64,000 nt of DNA from an uncultured Verrucomicrobiales bacterium (GTDB lineage: Bacteria > Verrucomicrobiota > Verrucomicrobiia > Verrucomicrobiales > Akkermansiaceae), in assembly GCA_937934595.1 (NCBI GenBank), contig CALGZA010000062.1, positions 23,753-87,752 of the forward strand, written 5' to 3'. Of the stretch, positions 1-9,288 are shown in pieces. Under the pieces are notes generated by a model. It saw only the letters and a program-made list of their open reading frames with translations. It ran no database searches and had not been told where the DNA came from. A program made the translations under genes and the position numbers. The first letter of the stretch is position 1. Every line of letters begins with the position of its first letter.

Positions 1-1037
1 GAGAAAAATACAAAGGTAAACCCACCAGCGTCTTCGCCTACTACGCCACACCAGGAACCCTTGCCGGAGACCCATCAAAAGATAAAAACCTACCAGCCAT
101 AGTCCTCGTCCACGGAGGCGGCGGTAAAGCATTCGAGCCCTGGGCCAAACTCTGGGCATCCAGAGGATACGCAGCCATCGCCATGGACCTCAGCGGCCAC
201 GGATTCAAAAAACGCCGACTCACAGACGGCGGACCAAGACAAAGAGACAAAGACAAATTCGCAACCGGAATCGACACCAAAGACACCTGGACCTACCACG
301 CCGTCGCAAACGTCATCCTCGCCCACTCACTCATCTCAAGCTTCCCAGAAGTCGACAGCAAAAACACCGCACTCACTGGTATAAGCTGGGGCGGATACCT
401 CACCTGCATCGTCGCCGGACTTGATAACCGCTTCAAAGCCGCCGCCCCCATCTACGGCTGCGGATTCCTCCACGAAAACAGCTACTGGACCAAAGCCATC
501 GCCAACCTACCCGCCAAAGAAAACAAAAAATGGATCAAATTCTGGGACCCATCAACCTACGTTGGAAGCGCCACCATGCCCATGCTATTCGCCAACGGAG
601 GAACAGACTTCGCATACCCACCAGACAGCTTCGCTAAAACATACAACCTCGTCAGATCCACCAAAAACCTCCACTTCGTCCCAGACTTCAGACACGGTCA
701 CTTCTTCGATAAACCAAAATCCCTAGAAATCTTCATCAACCACCACCTAAAAGCAGGAACCAACCTAGCGGACATAGAAAAAATCACACAGAAAAACGGC
801 AAACTCACCGCCTCTGTGAAAACCACCACAGAACTTACAGCAGCAGCACTCCACTACTCCACAGAAAACCTAAAAGGAGACAGCAGAAAACGCAAATGGA
901 TCACCATAGACGGAACCATCAAAAATAACACCATCACCACTGACCTACCACCTAAAAACGCCACAGTCTACTTCCTAACAACCACAGACAACCGCCAAAC
1001 CACAGTCACCAGCGACCTCGTCTTCCCAAGTAAATAA
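1..1037 (+). CDS. alpha/beta hydrolase, acetylxylan-esterase/dienelactone-hydrolase-like (5' end outside window)
   Basis: The frame is open from the first bases, so the gene begins upstream. A methionine at 183 lies inside the fold and is not the start, because the oxyanion-loop motif VHGGGG is encoded before it. The nucleophile elbow is GISWGG (serine 68 counted from the methionine at 183). The acid is probably the aspartate of NGGTDFAYP and the base the histidine of FRHGHF. This order matches secreted or cytoplasmic esterases of the acetylxylan esterase / prolyl oligopeptidase-like group, which in Verrucomicrobiota often deacetylate polysaccharides. The substrate cannot be told from sequence. 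The last ~75 residues form an extra beta-rich tail (TTTDNRQTT). The next gene is convergent, so the gene ends its transcription unit here. Confidence 0.8.
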   Translation, partial: EKYKGKPTSVFAYYATPGTLAGDPSKDKNLPAIVLVHGGGGKAFEPWAKLWASRGYAAIAMDLSGHGFKKRRLTDGGPRQRDKDKFATGIDTKDTWTYHAVANVILAHSLISSFPEVDSKNTALTGISWGGYLTCIVAGLDNRFKAAAPIYGCGFLHENSYWTKAIANLPAKENKKWIKFWDPSTYVGSATMPMLFANGGTDFAYPPDSFAKTYNLVRSTKNLHFVPDFRHGHFFDKPKSLEIFINHHLKAGTNLADIEKITQKNGKLTASVKTTTELTAAALHYSTENLKGDSRKRKWITIDGTIKNNTITTDLPPKNATVYFLTTTDNRQTTVTSDLVFPSK

Positions 1038-1237
1038 AATCAGATAAAACCCACCAAACAGCCAGACCCTATTCGCCATCCTAGATCACAAAGTCAACTA
1101 CTTTGAACGCAGTCAAATGTCAGCCCTAATAGAGCTTGAAGCCTGGAAAGATAACAATGAAGCCTAACAAAACAAACACACTACCTCCCACTCCCACACC
1201 ACACTAACCCAAAAAAACACCGTCCCCCGTCCCACCT

Positions 1238-2875
1238 CTACCGCCCCCCTTTCTCCTTCCTCTCCTTTCTCTCCTCAAGCAGCTTTATCAAAACAACAGA
1301 AGGAATAGCATAAGTCCGGCTCCGACTCGCTCGTGATAGATTCACTCCCACACACCTACCCTCCATATCATACACACCCCCTCCACACTCCTCAGGCAAT
1401 ATAGGCACATCGTGCTGAAAAACCATAGCAAACCCCGAGGTCTTCTTTGAAACCACTCCAAGATAAGGCTTCATATCCGGCACCCTTAAAAAAGGATCTT
1501 TCCTCACCCTCTCATCCAACACCACGCTAAATCTCATCTTCTCCCCATCCCTAATAACACTTAAACCAACCTTCTCTTCCTTTGACTTCCCCCGCAAAAC
1601 ACCTAAAAAAATCAACAAATGATCCGCCTTTTTTCCATCAATACTAACTACATGATCACCCGTCTGTAAACCAGCTCTCGCTGCAGGACCTTCCTTACCT
1701 ACTAGAGATAACAATATGGCCTCTTTCGCCGTTCTCGTGCGTGAACCGAAATACCCTACTTTCTCCAGCGATCTCGACTCCACACCCACCACACCCAAAC
1801 CTCGCAGAACCCCATCACCACCAAGCGATGTCACCAAGCGCCCTAATGGAAGCCTCTTAGAATAAAAATCAACCGGCTTTATTGCGCACCCCTTAGCATC
1901 AAAACTAAGCACAGCCAAATCATACCTAGGAAACCGTTTAATAACCTTCGCCTCTCTAACCTCGTTACCCACTCTGACCTTCGCTTTAGAACCTGCAATC
2001 GCGCTCCCACTCGTTAATACCTTGCCCCCATGTGTTAACACTACCCCACTAGCCAACCTCTTCCCCTCCAATGAAAGAACCTCTACCTCACCACTCCTAA
2101 CCCTCTCTATAAGTGGATTTAAAACTCTTGCTAAACTAGCTTTCTCCCTCTGAATCAAACTCATATTTGCCCCCGCAAAGGAAGGAATCTCACCACCCTT
2201 ACCCAAAGCACCCCTCAGGGCCTCAAGACCATCTCCACCCCCAGAAAGCCTTACCCAATTCCTTAAAAAATACTCCACAGGCAAATGGATATTCCTATCC
2301 AAACCAAGTCCCCTTCGCAAATGGATACCCACAACCTCCCCAGCTAAATTAAACAACGGCCCGCCTGAATCACCCATCCCCATAGCTGCATCAGTTCGCA
2401 AATCACCCCTTTTTGCAAGCAACCTGCCCAACCTAACAGGAGCCTTTCTAGCAGGATCATAACCACCAGTATTCCCCATCCCTATAACCCAATCAAACCT
2501 CCCCATAAGCTCACTCCTACCTACTTTCGCAAACGCATAATCACCCCCACCTTGAACCTTCAGAATAGCAGCATCACGCCGCTTATCCATCCCCAATATG
2601 CTCGCCATCCTTCGGCTACCATCCGCAAATATCACTATAACACCATCCTTCATCGGCTCCACAACATGCTCAGCTGTCAAAATAAATCCATCACTACTAA
2701 CAACCACACCACTTCCATAACCGGCCCCCCCCTTCTGCAGCAATGACACCGTTGCCTGCTGAAGCTCAGGCGCCATAGCCTCTATAACTCCCGGACTACC
2801 CACCAGCTTCTCTATGCTCTCTCCATAAGCATAAGCCATACTCGCCAACATCCACAATATACAATAAACTCTCAT
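1238..2875 (-). CDS. secreted trypsin-like serine protease with PDZ domain and two degenerate protease-like segments
   Basis: A 545-residue protein with an N-terminal signal peptide (about residues 1-17). The first domain is an HtrA/trypsin-type protease with a complete triad: His70 in TAEHVV, Asp101 in KRRDAAILKV and Ser170 in GMGDSGGPLF. A second trypsin-like segment follows (about 245-345), in which the histidine position reads LTSGSAI and no GDSGG is present, so it looks inactive. A PDZ domain occupies about 375-455 (GPAARAGLQTGDHVVSIDG). The C-terminal segment around EECGGGVYD recalls the end of a protease domain with the serine replaced. Such multi-domain proteases are common in Planctomycetes and Verrucomicrobiota and are thought to act in periplasmic quality control. 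That role is inferred from the family. The substrate is unknown. Confidence 0.85.
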   Translation of the reverse strand: MRVYCILWMLASMAYAYGESIEKLVGSPGVIEAMAPELQQATVSLLQKGGAGYGSGVVVSSDGFILTAEHVVEPMKDGVIVIFADGSRRMASILGMDKRRDAAILKVQGGGDYAFAKVGRSELMGRFDWVIGMGNTGGYDPARKAPVRLGRLLAKRGDLRTDAAMGMGDSGGPLFNLAGEVVGIHLRRGLGLDRNIHLPVEYFLRNWVRLSGGGDGLEALRGALGKGGEIPSFAGANMSLIQREKASLARVLNPLIERVRSGEVEVLSLEGKRLASGVVLTHGGKVLTSGSAIAGSKAKVRVGNEVREAKVIKRFPRYDLAVLSFDAKGCAIKPVDFYSKRLPLGRLVTSLGGDGVLRGLGVVGVESRSLEKVGYFGSRTRTAKEAILLSLVGKEGPAARAGLQTGDHVVSIDGKKADHLLIFLGVLRGKSKEEKVGLSVIRDGEKMRFSVVLDERVRKDPFLRVPDMKPYLGVVSKKTSGFAMVFQHDVPILPEECGGGVYDMEGRCVGVNLSRASRSRTYAIPSVVLIKLLEERKERKEKGGR

Positions 2876-2908
2876 CTCGCAGAAACCCTATGATAACGTA
2901 AGCACCAC

Positions 2909-2914
2909 AGTCAA
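2909..2914 (-). promoter_or_regulatory. possible -35 box for the serine protease gene
   Basis: On the minus strand TTGACT (5 of 6 consensus bases) lies 33 bases before the ATG at 2875. A weak CATAGG follows after 16 bases, ending 11 bases before the ATG. The -10 match is poor, so the call is tentative. Confidence 0.3.
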
Positions 2915-3005
2915 CGTTACTTCTCACCAACAAACAAACCACAAACAAAAACACCATAACCATCACGGAAGAAAAGCATCCCATAGATCATTAAAAGAAG
3001 CTATT

Positions 3006-3062
3006 AGTTGATAGTTAGTCATGCAGAAGCGTGACTTTGACAAATAGATACCAACTATCAAC
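3006..3062. repeat. nested inverted repeat in a 319-bp gene-free stretch (2876-3194)
   Basis: An outer imperfect inverted repeat pairs 3007-3019 with 3050-3062 (12 of 13 bases). Inside it a 7-bp hairpin (3018-3024 with 3029-3035, one G-T pair) closes an AGAA loop. No T-run follows on either side, so it does not look like an ordinary terminator. It may be a small structured RNA or a remnant of a mobile repeat. The rest of 2876-3194 shows only the possible -35 box of the protease gene. Confidence 0.4.
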
Positions 3063-3194
3063 CATCAATAAAAATTAACTTAAGAGACGCATTAGCTCAA
3101 GTATCAACGCAAGCAAACATCACTCCAATAATTTGCACAGCAAAAACACACACAACCACAGCCCATCAATCTAATCCCACGTAAACATTCAAAT

Positions 3195-3617
3195 TTATAG
3201 CTTATACAATACAAATTCAACCACATACAGAACTCCTAAAATCATAAGTAAATACTTTAAAAAACTCAACACACAATCCACTAAACCAAAATCACCTCCA
3301 CCCACCTCACCTAACATCTCCACATCTCCAGAGCCACAAGTATCATCACCTCTCACTCCAACTTCGAGCTCACCCTCTGACCCATCATGCTCTATCGAGC
3401 CAACAACCCCACCAATCTCAACCATCTCCCCAGCTTCAAGATCTATACGCAAATATCCACTATACTCAGCCTCCATATCTTGCGCTACCTTATCTGTCTC
3501 TATCGTAAGAATCAACTCTCCACGTTTTACTAAAGTCAAATCCTCAACATGCCACCTAGCTAACCTACAACTCTTAACTAATTCACCAGCAGAGGGTATC
3601 ACTATATTTGAGCGCAT
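3195..3617 (-). CDS. stand-alone lipoyl domain with C-terminal membrane anchor
   Basis: A 140-residue protein. Residues 1-77 form a biotinyl/lipoyl domain like that of 2-oxo acid dehydrogenase E2, with Lys43 in the lipoylation motif ETDKV. After a glycine- and acid-rich linker (78-112) comes a single hydrophobic helix (about 115-137) ending in YKL. An E2 should continue with an E3-binding and an acyltransferase domain, but here there is neither. It is either a true membrane-tethered lipoyl carrier or the surviving start of a sucB-like gene. The intact frame and good domain borders favour a functional protein. The DUF4190 gene ends 10 bases upstream, so the two are probably cotranscribed. Confidence 0.65.
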   Translation of the reverse strand: MRSNIVIPSAGELVKSCRLARWHVEDLTLVKRGELILTIETDKVAQDMEAEYSGYLRIDLEAGEMVEIGGVVGSIEHDGSEGELEVGVRGDDTCGSGDVEMLGEVGGGDFGLVDCVLSFLKYLLMILGVLYVVEFVLYKL

Positions 3618-3627
3618 TATATAGATC

Positions 3628-3975
3628 TTACACTCCCCTTAAAAGCCTCTCAACAAAAAAAATAGCCAATACAATACTACCAAGTATTCCTACAATTAAA
3701 CCAAAAATAGCACGACCCAGTCCCCGCTTCGGCTTTTCGCTACGCTTACTCTTTTTGATTTCAAGAATCGCAATAATAGATACTATCAAAGCGAGCGGTG
3801 CAGGGATAACCACAAGACCAAAAAGCCCCAAGTAGCCAGCAGCAATAGCCCACCCAGAACGACCTACTGGGAGCAAAAAGCGCATCCCTGCATCATCCCC
3901 CATAGACTTAGGTCCCTGCGGTGAAACAACTTGATTATTTTGGTTAGATTCCGGTGATTGATAAGGATTATTCAT
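3628..3975 (-). CDS. small DUF4190-like membrane protein
   Basis: A 115-residue protein with a polar, Asn/Gln-rich N-terminus containing NPYQSP, a motif often seen at the start of small PVC-superphylum membrane proteins. Two hydrophobic helices follow (about 42-70 and 87-110), separated by a basic loop (KKSKRSEKPKRG) and with the glycine pattern typical of DUF4190. The function is unknown. A second member of the same family lies at 36724-37203. Upstream, TTTACT, 16 bases and TAATTT lie 6 bases before the ATG, a weak fit to the leaderless promoter layout seen elsewhere here. Confidence 0.65.
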   Translation of the reverse strand: MNNPYQSPESNQNNQVVSPQGPKSMGDDAGMRFLLPVGRSGWAIAAGYLGLFGLVVIPAPLALIVSIIAILEIKKSKRSEKPKRGLGRAIFGLIVGILGSIVLAIFFVERLLRGV

Positions 3976-4093
3976 AAATTTAAATTAAGGTCGGAAACCC
4001 AGCAGTAAACAAATCTACATTAATCAATAACAATAAAAACTTAAAAAAACACCAGCTCAATAGTTCCTAACCTAAATACAATCAAAGACAAAC

Positions 4094-5770
4094 CTACTCA
4101 GCCTTCTCTTTCATATCCTTCGTCTTCAATATAGCCTCAGCCATCTGCTGTGTCTGCTCTATATTATGCTGTGGATGCGGAGGCATTGGCTGATCTCCCC
4201 AAACTCCATGTCCACCACTTATAATCTTCCGCGCCAAATACTCCGCAGCATCCTTCCTCGCACTATACTTCTTAGCCACTTCAAAATAACTCGGCCCAAT
4301 AGACTTCTTATTACTCATATGACACGCAAGACACGATGACTCAGATATCATCTTCGTCCCAGGCGCCCCAGCTGGCAAACCTGCTATCCTCGGGTCCAGC
4401 TTCTTAGTATCTATCGCCACCGCCTTCTTCGAATATCTAATACGCTTCAATGTCCCGTTCTTATTATCATACCAACCAGAACCATACTCAAGAACGTAAA
4501 GATCTCCATCCGGACTAAACTCTATATCAAAAGGATGAGCAAAACGATGCTTCTTGAAAATCGGCTCCTCCCAGAGCTTATTCCCCTTATCGTCTAACTT
4601 AATGATCATAAATCTCCCATTATTCCAATCGTAAGTGAACATCGATGAATCCATACTCTCAGGAAACGCATTCTTAGACTTCGAAAAAGCAGAAGAATAA
4701 TACACCGGCCCCACACAAGTACATGAATGCCTCATCGTCTTAAAAGCCGGCTGTGCTGGAGGCAGCTGCTCCAAACCAGTATTATTTACAGAAAAATTCA
4801 TCGGCTTCAGCGGATCAAACACCTTACCTAACGCCTTAGTCTTAAAATCATAATCCGCATATGCCTCATTTGCACCAGAAAAATAAGGCCATCCATAATT
4901 ACCAGCTTTCTTAGCCTGGTTAATCTCATCATAACCACTCGGCCCACGCTCAGTCTTCTTAGAAGCATCCGGACCCACCTGAGCCCAATACAAAATATTC
5001 AACTTAGAATCCACAGTGAATCGATACGGATTCCTGCACCCCATCACATAAATCTCAGGCTTAGTCTTAGCCATCCCCTTAGGAAATAAATTACCCTCAG
5101 GTATTTCATATCCACCATCATCAGTAGGCTTTATCCTAATTATCTTCCCCCTCAAATCATTCGTATTCGCAGATGTCCTCTGTGCATCAGCAAACTTCCT
5201 CCCCTCTCTCTCATCAATAGGTGCAAACCCATTCGAAACAAAAGGATTCGTATTATCTCCAGTAGCCAAATAAAGCAACCCATCAGGCCCAAACTCCACA
5301 GAACCACCCTCGTGACATATACTATTTCCCCTATCACGCGGAATCTTAAGCATCACCTTCTCATCCTTTAAGCCACTCCCATCAAACGTAAAGCGCACCA
5401 ACTGGCTGTGACTCATCCCAGCAGGTGAGTAATAAACATAAAGCCATTGATTCTTTGTAAAATCAGGATGGAGAGCTATTCCTAACAAACCCGTCTCATT
5501 ATCAAACTTACGCGTCTTATCCCTCACAGCCACATCCAGCGCAGCCACCTGAACCGTCTTCTTAGACACAGGATCATAAAGCTTAATCCTCCCCGTCCGC
5601 TCAATCATAAAAACCTTACCATCTCCCGTAACAGCAAGCTCCATCGTATCCATTAACCCACTCACAAGAGTTTCAACTTGAAAATTCTCATCAGCAGGCA
5701 ACCCATGCTCGGATCCAAACAAACTACATCCAAGTAACAAACTAAGCAGTGAAATTTTTAAACGCATCAT
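4094..5770 (-). CDS. PQQ-type sugar (glucose/sorbosone) dehydrogenase fused to cytochrome c, lipoprotein
   Basis: A 558-residue protein. The N-terminus is a signal peptide with a lipobox-like LLLGC. Residues about 30-460 form a six-bladed beta-propeller of the soluble glucose/sorbosone dehydrogenase family (GSVEFGPDGLLYLATGDN, GCRNPYRFT). The C-terminus is a class I cytochrome c domain with haem motif CLACH at 480-484 and a probable axial methionine at 529 in GDQPMPPHPQ. The family oxidises sugars or aldoses in the periplasm with PQQ and passes electrons to the haem. Fusions with cytochrome c are typical of Verrucomicrobiota, Planctomycetes and Bacteroidetes. Only 21 bases separate it from the E2 gene upstream, so it may be the distal gene of that operon, though no metabolic link is obvious. 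Confidence 0.85.
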   Translation of the reverse strand: MMRLKISLLSLLLGCSLFGSEHGLPADENFQVETLVSGLMDTMELAVTGDGKVFMIERTGRIKLYDPVSKKTVQVAALDVAVRDKTRKFDNETGLLGIALHPDFTKNQWLYVYYSPAGMSHSQLVRFTFDGSGLKDEKVMLKIPRDRGNSICHEGGSVEFGPDGLLYLATGDNTNPFVSNGFAPIDEREGRKFADAQRTSANTNDLRGKIIRIKPTDDGGYEIPEGNLFPKGMAKTKPEIYVMGCRNPYRFTVDSKLNILYWAQVGPDASKKTERGPSGYDEINQAKKAGNYGWPYFSGANEAYADYDFKTKALGKVFDPLKPMNFSVNNTGLEQLPPAQPAFKTMRHSCTCVGPVYYSSAFSKSKNAFPESMDSSMFTYDWNNGRFMIIKLDDKGNKLWEEPIFKKHRFAHPFDIEFSPDGDLYVLEYGSGWYDNKNGTLKRIRYSKKAVAIDTKKLDPRIAGLPAGAPGTKMISESSCLACHMSNKKSIGPSYFEVAKKYSARKDAAEYLARKIISGGHGVWGDQPMPPHPQHNIEQTQQMAEAILKTKDMKEKAE

Positions 5771-5791
5771 AAATAGTATCCTACATAAACA

Positions 5792-7030
5792 TTAAAGTGA
5801 CTCAGGATTACCCAATAGCTCAGCCACACGGCTCAATAACCTACCAGCATCCCCACCATCAATAACCCGATGATCAAAAGTCAGCGCTAATTCAGCCTCA
5901 GTAGCTGGAACAAAAGCATTAACCTGATCACTCCACACAGGACGCTTCACCCCAGCACTTATACCAAGAATCAAAGTCTCATTTGGTAACGGAATCGGAG
6001 TACCCCATGTTAAACCAAATGTCCCAAAATTAGTCACAGTAGCTATCCCTCCCTTCAGAGACCCCTCTGGTAATCGCCTATTCCTAGCCTGATCCACTAA
6101 CTCAGAATACTCAGAGTTCAACTCACTCACAGTCTTCGTATCCACCTCCCGTATCACAGGCACCATCACACCATTATCCACCTGAACTGCACAGCCAATA
6201 TCAAAACTCTTAGGATGAACAATCTTCTCTCCTATCAAATAACCTGCTGATGACGGCGACTCAGATAAAGCAATAGCAAACGCCCTCAAAACATACAACG
6301 TAAGACCAGGCTTCGGATTCTGAACACGTCGATGATCCAGCAACTTATCCATAACAAGTGGATGCCCAACCGTAGCCAAAGGCCTAGTCGTAGACCTCCT
6401 CATCGCATCAGCAACAGCCAACCTCATTGGAGAAGCCGCTGAAGCCGGCCAATCAGTAATATACTCCAAGAAACCCTCTAAATCTTCTACTGTAACCCTA
6501 CCTCCACCACCACTACCAGGAATCGCAGATATATCCGCTGCACGTAATCCCAACTCATTCATCCTTGCTCGCATCCTAGGAGAAATATAATGCGCCCCAG
6601 ACTTACCAGCCGGAACAGGTAAACCCTGAACCGTAGGAGATACATCCTTAGGCTCAAAATACCCTCCATCCTCAGTCTTAAAATGTAAATTAGCCTCTTC
6701 ATCATCTCCCCCAGCCTTCTCCTGCGTCTCCACAGCCTCACTAACGCCCTCACGAACCGTAGATACACCTGTCCTCTCTATCTCTTCCTCAGTAGCCTCA
6801 ACCGTTCCCAAAACACTACCAACTGCATAACTCACACCCTCCTCAGCTAGAATCTCTTTCAGAACCCCTCCACACAATGTAGTGACCCCCATAGTAGCCT
6901 TGTTAGTCTCTACTTCTATAATTTCCTGATCCACTTCCACTACATCTCCTACAGAGACATTGAAGCGAATAATAGTGGCCTCAGCGATAGATTCACCGAG
7001 TTGCGGCATGACGATTGGTATTCTTGGCAT
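5792..7030 (-). CDS. bkdB: branched-chain 2-oxo acid dehydrogenase complex, E2 acyltransferase
   Basis: A 412-residue E2 with the full domain order. The N-terminal lipoyl domain carries Lys44 in ETNKATM. A peripheral E3-binding domain follows around 148-190 (YISPRMRARMNELG), and then the catalytic acyltransferase domain with its active site FDHRVIDGG (His387, Asp391). It transfers the acyl group from E1 to coenzyme A. Order and spacing (E1 alpha, E1 beta, E2; gaps of 29 and 42 bases) show an operon. No E3 gene is present, so lipoamide dehydrogenase must come from elsewhere. The separate pyruvate-type E2 at 43415-44686 and the nearby valine transaminase favour branched-chain substrates, but acetoin dehydrogenase is not excluded. 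Confidence 0.8.
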   Translation of the reverse strand: MPRIPIVMPQLGESIAEATIIRFNVSVGDVVEVDQEIIEVETNKATMGVTTLCGGVLKEILAEEGVSYAVGSVLGTVEATEEEIERTGVSTVREGVSEAVETQEKAGGDDEEANLHFKTEDGGYFEPKDVSPTVQGLPVPAGKSGAHYISPRMRARMNELGLRAADISAIPGSGGGGRVTVEDLEGFLEYITDWPASAASPMRLAVADAMRRSTTRPLATVGHPLVMDKLLDHRRVQNPKPGLTLYVLRAFAIALSESPSSAGYLIGEKIVHPKSFDIGCAVQVDNGVMVPVIREVDTKTVSELNSEYSELVDQARNRRLPEGSLKGGIATVTNFGTFGLTWGTPIPLPNETLILGISAGVKRPVWSDQVNAFVPATEAELALTFDHRVIDGGDAGRLLSRVAELLGNPESL

Positions 7031-7072
7031 GATCTTTAAAACGTATTAAATTTGAAAAAAATTACTTATAAA

Positions 7073-8044
7073 CTAGTAAGCTAAAAGCTCCTTAAGTGCG
7101 TGACAAATAGATTCTGGAGTCGGCCTATGCGCCGCCCACAATTTAGGGTGATAAGGTATCGGTGAATCCTTCGCATTCAATCGCATCGGCGGCGCATCAA
7201 GCAAATGAAAACCCTCCTTCATTACCCTCGAAACAATCTCAGCAGTTACGCCACCCCACGGGAAAGACTCCCCCACAGCTAGAAGCCTTCCAGTCCGCGC
7301 AACTGATGCCACAACCGTATCTGTATCCAATGGCTTTACAGATCGTAAATCCACTACCTCTATCTCCCAGCCTTCACTCTGTAACATCTCAGCCGCTCGC
7401 ACAGCCTCATGCACCATCGCACTATACGTCACAACAGTAGCATGCTTACCAGGCCGAGTTACCCTAGCCTTACCTATCGGCAACCTAAGACCATCACCCT
7501 CATAATCATCACTCTTCAGCCAACGATATAAAAGCTTATGCTCACAATAAATCACAGGATCATCCATCGCCACACCCTCAAGCAGCATATGATACGCATC
7601 CGATACAGTCGCTGGCGTCAAAACCACACATCCAGGGTAATGACTATAAATTGCCTCTATACTCTGACTGTGAAACGGCCCAGAACCAGGAGTTCCTCCT
7701 GATGGCATCCTCACTGTAATCGGCACAGGAACGCCAGTCCTATAATAATGAGTCGCCGCATTATTCACTATCTGGTTAAAACCCACAGATGAAAAATCAG
7801 CAAACTGCATCTCAATAATCGGCCGCATCCCCTCAATAGCTGCTCCTATTGCCATACCTATCATCGCATCCTCACTAATAGGTGCATCCATGACGCGCTC
7901 AGGCCACTTATCCTGTAAACCCTTAGTCGCCTTAAAAGCACCACCAAATGCACCAATATCCTGCCCATAAATGAACACGCTCTCATCTGACTCTAACGCC
8001 TTATACTGCGCATCCTTGATGGCATCTATGTATGTTACTGACAT
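7073..8044 (-). CDS. bkdA2: 2-oxo acid dehydrogenase E1 component, beta subunit
   Basis: A 323-residue transketolase-type beta subunit of the usual length for the heterotetrameric E1. The thiamine-binding half shows GQDIGAFGGAF and APISEDAMIGMAIG, and MQFADF and GPFHSQS line the active-site entrance in this family. The C-terminal domain contains VVTYSAMVHEA. With the alpha subunit it decarboxylates the 2-oxo acid and reductively acylates the E2 lipoyl group. It is cotranscribed with both neighbours. The branched-chain assignment is inferred from context. Pyruvate E1 beta and acetoin dehydrogenase beta are close relatives. Confidence 0.8.
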   Translation of the reverse strand: MSVTYIDAIKDAQYKALESDESVFIYGQDIGAFGGAFKATKGLQDKWPERVMDAPISEDAMIGMAIGAAIEGMRPIIEMQFADFSSVGFNQIVNNAATHYYRTGVPVPITVRMPSGGTPGSGPFHSQSIEAIYSHYPGCVVLTPATVSDAYHMLLEGVAMDDPVIYCEHKLLYRWLKSDDYEGDGLRLPIGKARVTRPGKHATVVTYSAMVHEAVRAAEMLQSEGWEIEVVDLRSVKPLDTDTVVASVARTGRLLAVGESFPWGGVTAEIVSRVMKEGFHLLDAPPMRLNAKDSPIPYHPKLWAAHRPTPESICHALKELLAY

Positions 8045-8073
8045 ATAAAAAAATTAAATTAAAACTATAAATA

Positions 8074-9063
8074 CTACCAATTACGAAAACTACCCCGAGA
8101 CAATGAACTCCAATCCTCACGATAAGGATCCGGAGCATCCTCCTTCTGTGCCTTCGTCACAGCCGCCTGAACCTCACGCTTAGCCTCATTCTCCCACTCA
8201 GCTAACTCATCCTCACTCAACCAACCACGCTCAAACAACTGAGCCTTACCCACCTCAATACAATCTCGCCCATAATGACTAGTCCGTATCTCCTCAGGAA
8301 TATAAGAACCATCATCATGCTCGCCATGACCACCTAATCGCAGTAACTTCGCTACCACCATCTGCGGCCCCTCACCCCTCCTCGCAGCATCCACAGCACC
8401 ACCTATTACACTTGCACAAGCCAAAGTATCCGTACCATCTACAGAATGACCCACAAGACCATAACCTTTAGCCCTATCTATCAAATCATCACAGGCATAC
8501 TGCTTACTACTCGGCGTCGAATAAGCAAACTGATTATCAGCCACCACCACTACCACAGGCAGCTTCTCCACAGCCACATAATTCAAACCCTCATGAAATG
8601 AACCAGTAGATGTCGCTCCATCACCAATACAAGTCGCACCAACACAACCATCCATCCTACCCTGAATCTGCCTAGCCTTAAGCATCCCACCTAACACTGA
8701 CAAAGAAGTCCCCAAGTGACTAATCATCGCTATCAAACCCTCCTTCGGTCGACCACGGTGAATATTACCATCCCGCCCCCTCATAGGACCCTTCACAGAC
8801 CCCAGATAAGTCCTCGTCGCATCAAGCATATCCTCACCAAAAGCAGTCCTCCCAGCCTGGTCTCTTATCAATGGCGCAAAAATATCCTTACCCATCTCTA
8901 AACGCCCTCCTATTGAAGCACTCACTGCCTCCTGCCCCTTCCCCAGATAAACTCCACCCACAATCTGGCCAGCCTTATACAGAGAGCTAAACTTAGCCTC
9001 TAATAAACGAGCTGTAACCATGGCTCGGTAAACTTTACGCGCGTGTTCTTTTGTAAGATCCAT
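8074..9063 (-). CDS. bkdA1: 2-oxo acid dehydrogenase E1 component, alpha subunit
   Basis: A 329-residue alpha subunit. The thiamine diphosphate motif runs from GDGATSTG (147-154) to the ADNQ at about 175-178. HRGRPKEG and ISHLGTSLS match the substrate-binding region of the family. It is the first gene of the four-gene minus-strand operon that ends with the sugar dehydrogenase. The 225-bp gap to the divergent nucleotidyltransferase ATG must hold promoters for both directions. On the minus strand TTAACT, 16 bases and TAATTA is the best, still weak, candidate. No Shine-Dalgarno sequence precedes the ATG. Confidence 0.8.
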   Translation of the reverse strand: MDLTKEHARKVYRAMVTARLLEAKFSSLYKAGQIVGGVYLGKGQEAVSASIGGRLEMGKDIFAPLIRDQAGRTAFGEDMLDATRTYLGSVKGPMRGRDGNIHRGRPKEGLIAMISHLGTSLSVLGGMLKARQIQGRMDGCVGATCIGDGATSTGSFHEGLNYVAVEKLPVVVVVADNQFAYSTPSSKQYACDDLIDRAKGYGLVGHSVDGTDTLACASVIGGAVDAARRGEGPQMVVAKLLRLGGHGEHDDGSYIPEEIRTSHYGRDCIEVGKAQLFERGWLSEDELAEWENEAKREVQAAVTKAQKEDAPDPYREDWSSLSRGSFRNW

Positions 9064-9288
9064 TGTTTCGATTGATGTCAGACTAAAACTAATTATTTAA
9101 TCAAAATGTTGAGTTAACTTCAGAGCGAATCTACAACTAAAATTCCTGCTTAAGCAAACATTTTCCGAAACTATAAATACACCACTTCATACAAAAAACA
9201 TTCCATTGCAAATTTTTTGTTGCACTACAAACACATCTTGAAGCATAACAACAACCTAATTATTTCAAACTTCCTTAATAATCCTTCT

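Noticed and set aside
2796..2984. Small gene overlapping the start of the serine protease on the minus strand
   Set aside because: It lies in another frame over the signal-peptide region and shows no domain or start signal; it is a shadow of the real gene.
9217..9288. Longer nucleotidyltransferase starting at 9217
   Set aside because: The extra 24 residues are low in conservation and precede the normal first beta strand; the ATG at 9289 gives the standard N-terminus.
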